Part shown: in pieces, positions 1 through 7,746 of the stretch
Layout: every line of letters begins with the position of its first letter
How positions within the stretch are numbered: the stretch's first letter is position 1
NCBI RefSeq assembly: GCF_905371695.1
Contig: NZ_CAJPMA010000010.1
Location: 1-30,885 of the forward strand
Reading direction: 5' to 3'
DNA from: an uncultured Campylobacter sp.
GTDB lineage: Bacteria; Campylobacterota; Campylobacteria; Campylobacterales; Campylobacteraceae
DNA: 30,885 bases
Position numbers and translations under genes: made by a program
The notes under the pieces: model-generated
What the model saw: only the letters and a program-made list of their open reading frames with translations
What the model was told of the DNA's origin: nothing
The model's database searches: none

Positions 1-49
1 GTGTTACCGCCGTGAAAGGGCGATGTCCTAACCGCTAGACGAAGGGGCC
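1..49 (-). tRNA. tRNA-Glu (UUC), 3' part cut off by the window edge
   Basis: Read on the minus strand from position 49, the sequence begins GGCCCCUUCGUCUAGCGGUU, the typical 5' acceptor and D-arm of bacterial tRNA-Glu. A perfect anticodon stem CCGCC/GGCGG encloses the loop CUUUCAC. The anticodon UUC is at positions 14-16. The T-arm and the 3' acceptor strand lie outside the window, so the gene is partial here. It is transcribed away from the lipoprotein gene and has a good -10 box 20 bases upstream. Confidence 0.93.
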
Positions 50-68
50 GCCTCGGTTTGAAAGCGGG

Positions 69-74
69 ATTATA
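69..74 (-). promoter_or_regulatory. -10 box of the tRNA-Glu promoter
   Basis: On the minus strand this reads TATAAT, a perfect sigma-70 -10 hexamer. It predicts a start near position 62 and a leader of about a dozen bases before the tRNA. No good -35 hexamer is seen, which is usual in Campylobacter. The same bases read on the other strand (71-76) give TATAAA facing the lipoprotein gene. Confidence 0.6.
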
Positions 75-76
75 AA
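71..76 (+). promoter_or_regulatory. candidate -10 box for the lipoprotein-nfo operon
   Basis: TATAAA lies 35 bases before the lipoprotein start. A second candidate, TAATAT at 93-98, is so close to the start codon that it would leave almost no leader. The box overlaps the tRNA -10 on the opposite strand, so the two promoters would share DNA. This is inference from sequence only. Confidence 0.4.
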
Positions 77-111
77 CTAGCTTTGCTTAAAGTAATATAA
101 AAAGGAACGAT

Positions 112-591
112 ATGAGAAGCGAAATTTCAAAATTTACGTTTTTAATAGGCGCGGCGGCATTGATTTTAGGCTGCGCGAATACTCCGCCTACGTCGTCTAA
201 GACGGTGCAAGTTACGATTTTATCTCCGATGATGAAGATTAACGACGTCGGGTTTTTGCACGTTTATAAAAAGGGGCTTAATTTGCAAATTTACAGCTCC
301 GGACTAAATACTGCCAATATCAAAATAAGCGGTCAAATTTGCGTAAATCGCGGCTGCTTCGCGCCTAGCGAGTTCAATAAAAAATTTTTCCTAGCCGAGC
401 ATTACGACGAAATTTTAAGCGATATTTTGCAGGGGCGGGAAATTTTTAACGGCGCGGGACTGAGCAAAACAGCGTGCGGTTTTGAACAAAATATAAGCGC
501 AAATTTAATAAAATACGAGGTCTGCGGGGGCGACGCGAAATTTAGCGACGCCAAAAACCGCATCAAAGTCATACTTAAAGAGTTGAGATGA
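112..591 (+). CDS. small putative lipoprotein of unknown function
   Basis: The 159-residue product starts with a short charged stretch, a hydrophobic segment (about residues 8-19) and a lipobox ILGC with the lipidated cysteine at residue 21. It should therefore be exported, lipidated and anchored in a membrane facing the periplasm. The rest is a small soluble domain with four more cysteines, two of them close together in the segment CVNRGC (a possible disulfide). I do not recognise the family. The start is supported by AAAGGA a few bases upstream. The last codons overlap the nfo start by four bases (ATGA), so it probably leads the operon with nfo, the FadL-type gene, fadD and the AAA ATPase. 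The lipoprotein call is firm; the function is unknown. Confidence 0.85.
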   Translation: MRSEISKFTFLIGAAALILGCANTPPTSSKTVQVTILSPMMKINDVGFLHVYKKGLNLQIYSSGLNTANIKISGQICVNRGCFAPSEFNKKFFLAEHYDEILSDILQGREIFNGAGLSKTACGFEQNISANLIKYEVCGGDAKFSDAKNRIKVILKELR

Positions 592-1442
592 GATTTATCG
601 GAGCTCACGTAAGCGCTGCGGGCGGCGTGCAAAATGCGCCTTTAAACGCACAAAATATCGGCGCGAACGCATTTGCGCTATTCGTTAAAAATCAGCGCCA
701 ATGGAGCGCCAAACCGCTCGAAGACGCCGCGGTAGAGGCTTTTAAGCAAAATTTATCCGCCGCGAAAATTCTTCCCGAGCACGTCTTGCCTCACGATAGC
801 TATTTAATAAATTTAGGACACCCCGACGACGCCAAGCGCGAGCAGTCTTTTAACGCCTTTTTGGACGAAATTTCGCGCGTAGAGCGGCTCGGGCTTAAAC
901 TGCTAAATTTCCATCCCGGATCGCACTTAAACGAAATTAGCGAGACCGAGTGCCTAAATTTGATTGCGGAGTGCATGAACGAGGCGATTAGGCGTACGCG
1001 AGACGTAAAGCTAGTCATAGAAAATACCGCTGGGCAAGGCTCGAATTTGGGCTATAAATTCGAGCATTTAGCGCACTTAATAGACAAGGTAAACGATCGC
1101 GGCCGCGTAGGCGTTTGCCTAGATACCTGTCATACTTTTGCGGCGGGATACGATCTAAGGAGCGGCGAAGCCTACGCTAAAACGATGCGAGATTTCGACG
1201 CTATCGTGGGCTATGAATTTTTAAGCGCGATGCATTTAAACGACTCTAAATTCGGTATTAACTCTCGAAAAGACCGCCACGAAAGCTTAGGCAAGGGACG
1301 TCTTGGAATAGACGCTTTTAAAAACATAATAAACGACGAGCGCATCGGCGAAATTCCGCTTATCTTAGAGACGATTGACGAGGGTATTTGGGCGGACGAG
1401 ATTAAAATTTTAAGAAATTTGCAAAAGGAAAAACGATGCTAA
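588..1442 (+). CDS. nfo: endonuclease IV (AP endonuclease)
   Basis: Endonuclease IV cleaves DNA 5' to abasic sites in base excision repair. The 284-residue product is almost exactly the E. coli length. All nine metal ligands of the E. coli enzyme are present at the same numbers: H69, H109, E145, D179, H182, H216, D229, H231 and E261, in motifs such as [13 protein letters not shown] and ILETIDE. The tri-zinc centre should therefore be intact. The start ATG overlaps the stop of the lipoprotein gene (ATGA), and the end overlaps the next gene by seven bases, so translation is probably coupled. Identification is very secure. Confidence 0.98.
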   Translation: MRFIGAHVSAAGGVQNAPLNAQNIGANAFALFVKNQRQWSAKPLEDAAVEAFKQNLSAAKILPEHVLPHDSYLINLGHPDDAKREQSFNAFLDEISRVERLGLKLLNFHPGSHLNEISETECLNLIAECMNEAIRRTRDVKLVIENTAGQGSNLGYKFEHLAHLIDKVNDRGRVGVCLDTCHTFAAGYDLRSGEAYAKTMRDFDAIVGYEFLSAMHLNDSKFGINSRKDRHESLGKGRLGIDAFKNIINDERIGEIPLILETIDEGIWADEIKILRNLQKEKRC

Positions 1443-2677
1443 AAAAAGTTGCGATTTTAGCCGCCGGCGCTTGCTGCGCGCTCTATGCGGGCGGGTATAA
1501 GATCCCCGAGCAAAGTTCGGATTCTTTGGGGCTTTTAGCCAGTAACGTGGCGGTTAGCTTCGGCGCGGACGCGGCGTATTTTAACCCGGCGAATATGATG
1601 TTTTTAGGCGAAGGGCATATTTTCGAGGGCACGCTGGGCTGGTTTCATATCGACAAGGCCGATTTTAAGGCAAACGGACGCGCTTACGCGTCTAAAAAAT
1701 TCGACTCCGCCGCGGGCACGTTTAGTTACGTATCGCCCGAAATTTACGAAAATTGGCGCTTCGGACTAGCTCTGGCCGTTCCTGCCGCCGTCGGGATGGC
1801 GTGGGAGGACCCCGTTACGGCGTTCGGCGCCAAGCGCTTCAAGCTGCAAGTAGTCGAGCTTAACCCGACGGTAGCTTACCGCATAACGCCGCAATTAGCC
1901 GTAGCTTTGGGCGCTCGCGCGGTATATAGCAAGGGTGTGGTGGCAAACGACTACGGCGCGCTTGGATACCGCGAGATCAAAGGCGACGGGCTGGACTACG
2001 GCTACAACGTCGCGGCGACTTACCGTCCGGTAGAAAATTTTAGCCTAGCCGCGACTTACCGCTCGAAGGTCGATCTAAATTTAGACGGCGACGCAGAATT
2101 TAATAGCCCCGTGCCGGGCGCTTCGTATAGCGGCGGCGCGGACGTTACGATACCTTTACCCGCGCAGCTGGTACTCGCGGCCGGGTATAAAATTTCGGAT
2201 TTTACGATTTTGCTAGCCTACGAGCGCACCTATTGGTCGAAATTTACGGGCTACGACTTCGGCTATAAAAATAAACGAGCAAGCCATAGAAGCGGGCTTT
2301 CCGGCGCGATATTTAGAAGACTAATGGACGATCCGGTTAGCCGCGCTCACAAGGATACGAATTCCTACCGCGTAGGGCTTGCCTACGACGCGACGCAGCG
2401 CCTAAGGCTAATGGCGGGGTTCGTTTACGACGAGGATATTTCAAGTCCGCAGAACACGGGCCTTGAACTTCCCAATACTAACTCGCGCGCGTATTCGGCG
2501 GGTTTAAATTATAAATTTAGCGATCAATTGGAGCTAGGTCTTGGCTTTATGTGTCAAGACCGCTCTAAAAAATCGGTTTCAGGCATCAAAGCTCCGCCTG
2601 CCGGCGCGGGGATAGACGGCGAGGTCGGCAGAGCGCGCATTACGATTACGGCGGCTACTATAAAATATAAATTTTAA
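1436..2677 (+). CDS. FadL/TodX-family outer-membrane transport protein
   Basis: The 413-residue protein has a signal peptide (hydrophobic residues 5-18, likely cut before GGYKIPEQ). The mature N-terminus is typical of FadL-type channels, with a plug-like start, SxGLL and the NPANM motif. The rest is alternating aromatic/hydrophobic beta-strands ending in a terminal phenylalanine (KYKF), as expected for an outer-membrane beta-barrel. FadL channels let long-chain fatty acids or other hydrophobic molecules through the outer membrane. The next gene is an acyl-CoA ligase, which supports fatty acids as the substrate here. The start overlaps nfo by seven bases. The family call is firm; the exact substrate is inferred from the neighbour. 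Confidence 0.9.
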   Translation: MLKKVAILAAGACCALYAGGYKIPEQSSDSLGLLASNVAVSFGADAAYFNPANMMFLGEGHIFEGTLGWFHIDKADFKANGRAYASKKFDSAAGTFSYVSPEIYENWRFGLALAVPAAVGMAWEDPVTAFGAKRFKLQVVELNPTVAYRITPQLAVALGARAVYSKGVVANDYGALGYREIKGDGLDYGYNVAATYRPVENFSLAATYRSKVDLNLDGDAEFNSPVPGASYSGGADVTIPLPAQLVLAAGYKISDFTILLAYERTYWSKFTGYDFGYKNKRASHRSGLSGAIFRRLMDDPVSRAHKDTNSYRVGLAYDATQRLRLMAGFVYDEDISSPQNTGLELPNTNSRAYSAGLNYKFSDQLELGLGFMCQDRSKKSVSGIKAPPAGAGIDGEVGRARITITAATIKYKF

Positions 2678-2686
2678 GGCGAAAAA

Positions 2687-4369
2687 ATGCAGTATAAATA
2701 CCGAAATTTTAAGGAAATGTTAGAGGCCGTAGCCGCTAAGCGCGCGAGCGCTACCGCGATATTTGACGGCAGCAGCAAGCTAAAATACGGCGAGCTTTTA
2801 GCTAGGTCGCGAAAATTTAGCGCCTATTTACGAAGTGCGGGCGTAAAAGCGGGCGACAGGGTCGCTATGATCGCCGCAAACTGCTCTGAATTCGTCGTAA
2901 GCTACTTCGGTATCACCTCTATCGGCGCGGTCACCGTGCCTTTAAATACCTTCTTAAAATTCGACGAATTTAGCTATATCTTAAACGACTGCGGGGCTAA
3001 AATTTTAGTAGCTTCAAGCGAGCTTTCGCGCGAATTAATCGGGCTAAACGAAGGCGCGAATTTGCAAAATTTTATCTGGATCGGCGGCGTTCCTAGCGCG
3101 TTAAAAAGCCTAAACGAGAAAATGCCTAGCGAATACGAGGATATGGGCGAGAGCGCGTATTTAGACGCAGCACGCGAGCAGGAGCTGCCGCAGGAGCCTA
3201 AATTTAACGCGTCCAAAAAGCACGTTAGCTTTGAAGAGGCGCTAGAAATAGGCGAAGGCTCGCAAGATAGGGCGAAATTTACGGCGCAAAGCGACCAAGG
3301 CGCGCCGAGCATAGACGATCTAGCTCACGTTATTTACACTTCGGGCACGACGGGCAGGCCAAAAGGCGCTATGATAAGCTATAAAAACGTCTTTTCTAAT
3401 TTACAAGGCGCGCACGAGAGGTTTAAGGTGCGACCGACCGACCGATTTATCGTGTTTTTGCCGATGTTTCATAGCTTTACTCTTACGGCTATGGTGCTGC
3501 TGCCTATTTACGGCGAGAGCTCGGCGGTGCTGGTGCGCTCGGTATTTCCGTTTTCAAACGTGCTAAAACAGGCGCTTTTAAGGCGAGTAACGATATTTTT
3601 GGGAATTCCCGCTATTTACGCGGCTATCGGTAAGGCCAAAATTCCTTGGTATTTTCGCTGGTTTAACACCATTCGCCTGTTTATCTGTGGAGCCGCGCCG
3701 CTAGCGAAGCAAACGATCGAGGATTTTAAGGTAAAATTTCCGCGCGCGACGCTGGTAGAGGGCTACGGGCTTAGCGAATGCTCGCCGATAGTATCGGCGA
3801 ATCTTTTTGAAAAACAGAAAATTTTAAGCGTCGGAAAGCCTTTGCAAGGATACGAGGTTAAAATCGTAGACGACGAGACGGTAGAAGTGCCCGTAGGGCA
3901 GATCGGCGAGCTAATCGTAAGGGGCGATTGCGTGATGCAAGGCTATCTGGGGCTGCCTAGCGCGACTGATGAAACGATTATTAACGGCTGGCTAAAAACG
4001 GGCGATCTGGGCAAGGTAGACGAGGACGGCTTTATCTACATCGTGGATCGCAAAAAAGATCTCATCATCTCAAAAGGCATAAACGTATATCCACGCGAGA
4101 TCGAGGAGCTAATTTATAAGATCGACGGCGTTGAGGCCTGCGCGGTCGTGGGCGTGAAAAACGAGCACGCCGACGAGGAGGTAGCGGCGTTTATCGAGCT
4201 AAAAGAGGACGCGACGCTAGACGAGCGGCAAGTGCGCGAGTATTTAAAGAAGCATTTGGCTAATTATAAAGTTCCAAAAAGCGTATATTTTGCCGAAAAA
4301 TTGCCGCGAAACGCCACGGGCAAGGTGCTAAAACGCGTGCTAAAAGAACAGATAAAGGATAAAATTTAG
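2687..4369 (+). CDS. fadD: long-chain fatty acid-CoA ligase (AMP-forming)
   Basis: This 560-residue adenylate-forming enzyme would activate fatty acids with ATP to acyl-AMP and then acyl-CoA. Motifs seen in order are the P-loop YTSGTTGRPKG (about residues 215-226), YGLSECSP (about 358), TGDLG (about 437), DRKKDLIISKGINVYP (about 455-470) and the C-terminal PRNATGKVLKR with the catalytic lysine. There is an extra, poorly conserved stretch of about 50 residues just before the P-loop. It follows the FadL-type gene by nine bases with AAGGCG as ribosome site, and its stop codon shares a base with the next gene. Paired with FadL it suggests import plus activation of exogenous fatty acids. Chain-length preference cannot be read from sequence; an acyl-ACP synthetase role is the main alternative. 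Confidence 0.88.
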   Translation: MQYKYRNFKEMLEAVAAKRASATAIFDGSSKLKYGELLARSRKFSAYLRSAGVKAGDRVAMIAANCSEFVVSYFGITSIGAVTVPLNTFLKFDEFSYILNDCGAKILVASSELSRELIGLNEGANLQNFIWIGGVPSALKSLNEKMPSEYEDMGESAYLDAAREQELPQEPKFNASKKHVSFEEALEIGEGSQDRAKFTAQSDQGAPSIDDLAHVIYTSGTTGRPKGAMISYKNVFSNLQGAHERFKVRPTDRFIVFLPMFHSFTLTAMVLLPIYGESSAVLVRSVFPFSNVLKQALLRRVTIFLGIPAIYAAIGKAKIPWYFRWFNTIRLFICGAAPLAKQTIEDFKVKFPRATLVEGYGLSECSPIVSANLFEKQKILSVGKPLQGYEVKIVDDETVEVPVGQIGELIVRGDCVMQGYLGLPSATDETIINGWLKTGDLGKVDEDGFIYIVDRKKDLIISKGINVYPREIEELIYKIDGVEACAVVGVKNEHADEEVAAFIELKEDATLDERQVREYLKKHLANYKVPKSVYFAEKLPRNATGKVLKRVLKEQIKDKI

Positions 4370-6099
4370 TGCGATATTTGCTTGATTTTTTAAGCTCTCC
4401 GGTTTGCGAGAGTAAAATTTACGCGCTGATTAAATGCGGCGAGGACGAGGCGAAAATTTTACGTTATTTAAGCAAAATTTACGTCGAGGGCACGGCTAGC
4501 ATTAGCGTCTACGATATGCTCTGCGCGGTGTTCGGCGTTAAAGATAACGCGCATTTAGCGCATTTAGCGCAAGTTAGGACGCTGCTTGATTACGGCTGGA
4601 TAATGCAAAATTATAATATTTTTAAGGCTAACGAAAGTAGCCCAAAAAGCGCGCAGACGGGGCTGCTCTCGCTTTTACACGCAGAAATTTCGCTCTCGCA
4701 GCAGTTTTTAAAAATTTTAGAAGAGGGCAACGTAAATATCGATCTGCCCGAGATCGCGCCGTATAACGATCATCTTGAATACCTAAAAGATCAGTTTTTG
4801 CGAATCGAGCTTTACGGCAAAGCGGCGCTCTTTGCGAGCGAAAACGACGCCAAAAAGCGCGTAAAGGCTCAAATTTTAGCCCTTGAAGAGCGCATTAAAG
4901 AGCGCGTAAATTTAAGTAAAATTTCGATTTCTATCGAGCAAATTTTTAAGGATAACGCGCTAAACGACAAAGAGCAGCTCATTTTTCTCGCGCTTTTAAA
5001 AGAGGAATACGCGGGCGATTTTGAAAACGGACGCGATCTAAACGCGCTAATCGGGCTAGTTAGCGACGACGAGTTAGAGCGTATGAAAAACCGCTCGCTG
5101 CTAGAAGACGGCGCTAAGCTTATAGAAAACGCGCTGATCGATTACGACGAGGTATTAAACGCTTTTGGCGCCGTGAGCCGAAATTTTTTTATCAACGAGG
5201 AAATTTTACAGTCCATAATGCATCCTAAAAGCGCCAAAGAGAGTAAAAAACTGCGTCTTGAAAGCCTAGTAAAAGATCAAGAAATTTTCGAGCTTATAGA
5301 GCCATCTTCGAGCCTTGACGACGTGGTTTTAAGCGATAAGACGCGCGAGCTGATGGAGGCTATTTTAAAGCAGGTAGATAAGCGCGTGCTAGCGCGCCTT
5401 TCAAGCTGGGGGATTAAAACTAGGCGCGCGCTGGACGCCAAGATTATCTTTTACGGCGAGCCCGGAACCGGTAAAACGATGAGCGCGATAGGGCTTGCAA
5501 AGAGCCTAAAAAAGCAGATTTTAAGCTTTGATTGCTCAAAAATTTTAAGCAAATACGTAGGCGAAAGCGAGCAAAACGTGCGTAAAATTTTCGACACCTA
5601 CAAAGAAATTTGCGCCAAAAGCAAATCAGAACCCGTGCTGCTTTTAAACGAAGCCGATCAGTTTTTAAGCACGCGTATAGATAGCAGCTCGGGCGCGGAT
5701 AAGATGCATAACCAAATGCAAAATATTTTTTTAGAGCAGATCGAGCGGTTTGAAGGCGTGCTGATAGCGACGACGAATTTTTTACAAAGCCTAGACGCCG
5801 CGTTTTCGCGGAGGTTTGATTATAAAATCGAGTTTAAAAAACCCGATTTTAAGCAGCGGCTGGCTATCTGGCGCAAAGTACTGCCCGAAAACGCGAGCTT
5901 TGAAGAAAATTTCGACGTCGCGCGCCTAGCCGAGTTTAATCTAAGCGGCGCTCAAATCGTGCTTGCGCTAAAAAATACCGCGCTAAAAGTAGCCGTCAGA
6001 GACGACGGAATTTTTACTTTTGAAGACTTCAAAACGACGATCGAAAGAGAGATTAGCTCGGCGTTCGGCGAGGATAAAAAGGTCGGTTTCGGCTCGTAA
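4369..6099 (+). CDS. AAA+ ATPase with large N-terminal domain of unknown function
   Basis: The 576-residue protein has about 310 N-terminal residues that I do not recognise (mostly helical, charged). A classical AAA module follows: Walker A GEPGTGKT (363-370), a Walker B region PVLLLNEAD (422-430), a sensor-1 stretch IATTN and arginine-finger-type SRRFD (R481/R482). A helical lid domain ends the protein. Such ATPases remodel proteins or complexes. The usual first acidic residue of Walker B is asparagine (N427) while the catalytic glutamate E428 is kept, so hydrolysis may still work. The start is GTG, overlapping the fadD stop by one base (TAGTG), so it is very likely co-transcribed with fadD. 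A link to fatty-acid metabolism is only suggested by position. Confidence 0.85.
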   Translation: MRYLLDFLSSPVCESKIYALIKCGEDEAKILRYLSKIYVEGTASISVYDMLCAVFGVKDNAHLAHLAQVRTLLDYGWIMQNYNIFKANESSPKSAQTGLLSLLHAEISLSQQFLKILEEGNVNIDLPEIAPYNDHLEYLKDQFLRIELYGKAALFASENDAKKRVKAQILALEERIKERVNLSKISISIEQIFKDNALNDKEQLIFLALLKEEYAGDFENGRDLNALIGLVSDDELERMKNRSLLEDGAKLIENALIDYDEVLNAFGAVSRNFFINEEILQSIMHPKSAKESKKLRLESLVKDQEIFELIEPSSSLDDVVLSDKTRELMEAILKQVDKRVLARLSSWGIKTRRALDAKIIFYGEPGTGKTMSAIGLAKSLKKQILSFDCSKILSKYVGESEQNVRKIFDTYKEICAKSKSEPVLLLNEADQFLSTRIDSSSGADKMHNQMQNIFLEQIERFEGVLIATTNFLQSLDAAFSRRFDYKIEFKKPDFKQRLAIWRKVLPENASFEENFDVARLAEFNLSGAQIVLALKNTALKVAVRDDGIFTFEDFKTTIEREISSAFGEDKKVGFGS

Positions 6100-6154
6100 A
6101 TTTTGCGGGGAATTTTGCGCTTACGCGAGGCGGCGGGTAAATTTAAACAGGTCT

Positions 6155-6163
6155 TGCTATACT
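6155..6163 (+). promoter_or_regulatory. extended -10 box upstream of the mdaB remnant
   Basis: TGCTATACT is an extended -10 element (TGn plus TATACT) 25 bases before the mdaB start codon. It looks like the original promoter of the now broken gene. Confidence 0.5.
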
Positions 6164-6187
6164 ACCGTTCAAATTTAACTAAAAGAG

Positions 6188-6398
6188 ATGAAAATATTAC
6201 TGATTAACGGCGGAGAGCCTTTTAACGGAGAGGGCGGCAAGCTAAGCAAGACGCTGCACGAGCTAGCCAAAAAAACGCTACAAGCCCTAGGGCACGAAAA
6301 GGCTGCCTACTTTTATATGCAACGACGTCGTTAAAAACCCTGATGTAGAGCGTTTTATGAGAGATTACGAAGCGCATCTAAAAGAGATTTTCGGCTGA
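6188..6398 (+). pseudogene. mdaB: remnant of mdaB (NADPH:quinone reductase) with a large internal deletion
   Basis: The first 37 or so codons (starting MKILLINGGEPFNGEGGKLS and reaching LQALGHE) match the N-terminus of MdaB, a flavodoxin-like NAD(P)H quinone reductase of about 190-200 residues. In another frame, positions 6303-6398 encode LPTFICNDVVKNPDVERF and then the ending HLKEIFG plus stop, which matches the MdaB C-terminus. Everything between, about 125 codons including most of the FAD- and NADPH-binding region, is gone, and the join (about 6295-6303) is out of frame. The upstream frame therefore runs into a stop at 6332-6334. No working enzyme can be made. A promoter-like box and a strong terminator flank it. 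Confidence 0.85.
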
Positions 6399-6403
6399 TT
6401 GCG

Positions 6404-6429
6404 GCGGGCTAGCGCCTAGCCCGCTTTTT
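6404..6429 (+). terminator. intrinsic terminator after the mdaB remnant
   Basis: A perfect 9-bp stem (GCGGGCTAG / CTAGCCCGC) with a three-base loop is followed directly by TTTTT. It starts five bases after the mdaB stop codon. This is the clearest rho-independent terminator in the window and probably also ends read-through from the fadD/AAA operon. Confidence 0.85.
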
Positions 6430-6510
6430 GCGAAGCCAAATTTAACCGCCTTTGCTTCTAAATTCGGCTCGGGGCAAACGGCGAATTTAATCAAAATGAA
6501 AAGGAAAAAT

Positions 6511-6834
6511 ATGGCCTATCCGCTACTAGGTACGAAAATCGTGATAGACGAAGAGAAGGTTTTACGATAGAAAAAGTATAAGCTAGACGTAATTTGCGAG
6601 TATTTAGACAAGCTTGCCGAGCGGTGCAATTTGATTAGGGTTGATAAAAATACTTTTCACGCAAAAGGCGATGAAAAAGATTTGGCAAACGTAGCTTTAT
6701 TTGTTTGTAAATACGCAGTAGAGAACGAATGGCTAACAAAAAATATCAAAGAGTGGATTTGGATTAGCGAAAACTCTGGGAACGAAGACATGACGGCGAA
6801 AATCAAGAAAGAGAAAACGGGAATTTGGGAGTAA
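6511..6834 (+). pseudogene. small gene of unknown function interrupted by an amber codon
   Basis: A frame beginning at ATG 6511, after the good ribosome site AAGGAAAA, would encode 107 residues but has a TAG at codon 20 (6568-6570). Beyond the stop the frame stays open and coding-like: it reads KKYKLDVICEYLDKLAERC and continues to IKEWIWISENSGN. A restart at TTG 6631 would give a 67-residue product but has no obvious ribosome site. I know no function for it. The simplest reading is a recently inactivated gene. Alternatives are a real 67-residue protein, amber read-through, or an assembly error. Base composition here is less GC-rich than in the neighbours. Confidence 0.6.
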
Positions 6835-6960
6835 ATAGCAAACGACGTATCCGCAAGAAAACGCCAGCATAATAATATTTTCTCGCCTTTTAGCTTGCGC
6901 TTTATAGGCGATTTATCGCCGCTCTTGCAGAGCTTAAATTCGCCCTTAAATTTTAAAAAT

Positions 6961-7683
6961 TTAAAACGTAAATAACGTCATCTGCGAGTTTATCGTCTCG
7001 TTTACGAAGCCCTCTTCGCAAAAGGGCGCGAGCATTGCCTCTACGTCTTTGACGTCGTATTTTAGCGCGTTTATGTCAAGGTGCCAGCAGACGTTTTCCA
7101 GCGCTTCTGCGGCGTCTCGCTTAACGACTCTGGTTTCGCTAAAATTTTTCTTGCTAAATTTTACGCCGCGCGCCTTAAGCCACGCTTCAAGCTTACTAGA
7201 AAGCATAAAATTCGCCGTTTTCCTGCCGTATCTTTCAAAAAACGGCTCTAATAAATCGCTCGTTCTAGGCGCCGCCCAGCCGAGGTAAATTTTAAGCCGC
7301 CCAAGCGCGCTAAAACGCTCGAAATCTCGCTCGTCCCTTAGCGCGGGACTCATCGTAGTAATCGCTACGTCAAAGACCTCGTCCGTCTTAAACTCGTCCC
7401 AGCTTTTCTCTATCGTTTCTACGTTTGAAATACCGAATTTTCGCGCGTCTTTGCGTAAAATTTCAAGCATCCCGCCCGAGTTATCCACGCCCGCGACCCG
7501 CGCCGCTTCTTTGGCGATTAATAGCGTCCAAACGCCGGTTCCGCAGCCGATATCGACTACGCTTTTGCCTTTAAAGCTTACGCCGAGCGTCGCCAGCTCT
7601 GATAAAATTCGCTTCTGAAATTCGCTCGTTTGTCCCGCAAAGCGCTGATATTTGTTTGATTTTTTATCCCATAAATTACGCAC
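6961..7683 (-). CDS. class I SAM-dependent methyltransferase
   Basis: The 240-residue protein carries motif I VVDIGCGTG (about residues 43-51), the acidic end of strand 2 in AGVDNS, and a motif IV-like region DVAITTMSPAL. These make up the usual Rossmann-fold SAM-binding core. The substrate cannot be deduced; small-molecule and protein methyltransferases of this type look alike. The start is GTG with AAAGG about seven bases upstream. It lies 63 bases downstream of the TRAP binding-protein gene on the same strand, but a hairpin in the gap may separate the two. It converges with the broken plus-strand gene. Confidence 0.85.
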   Translation of the reverse strand: MRNLWDKKSNKYQRFAGQTSEFQKRILSELATLGVSFKGKSVVDIGCGTGVWTLLIAKEAARVAGVDNSGGMLEILRKDARKFGISNVETIEKSWDEFKTDEVFDVAITTMSPALRDERDFERFSALGRLKIYLGWAAPRTSDLLEPFFERYGRKTANFMLSSKLEAWLKARGVKFSKKNFSETRVVKRDAAEALENVCWHLDINALKYDVKDVEAMLAPFCEEGFVNETINSQMTLFTF

Positions 7684-7712
7684 GGATACCTTTCTTTGGG
7701 GCTTTTAAAGAT

Positions 7713-7742
7713 AAATTTTAGGCGCGCGAACGCCTAAAATTT
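7713..7742 (-). terminator. perfect hairpin between the TRAP protein and methyltransferase genes
   Basis: A perfect 12-bp stem (7713-7724 pairing with 7731-7742) with a six-base loop starts five bases after the TRAP stop codon. Its GC core is GGCG/CGCC and the outer arms are A/T only. Read on the minus strand it is followed by ATCTTTT rather than a clean T-run. It is probably a weak terminator or 3'-end stabiliser. Confidence 0.5.
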
Positions 7743-7746
7743 TAAG

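Noticed and set aside
6907..6920. GGCGAT/ATCGCC hairpin between the converging genes
   Set aside because: Only six base pairs with a two-base loop and no T-run on either strand; too weak for a terminator call.
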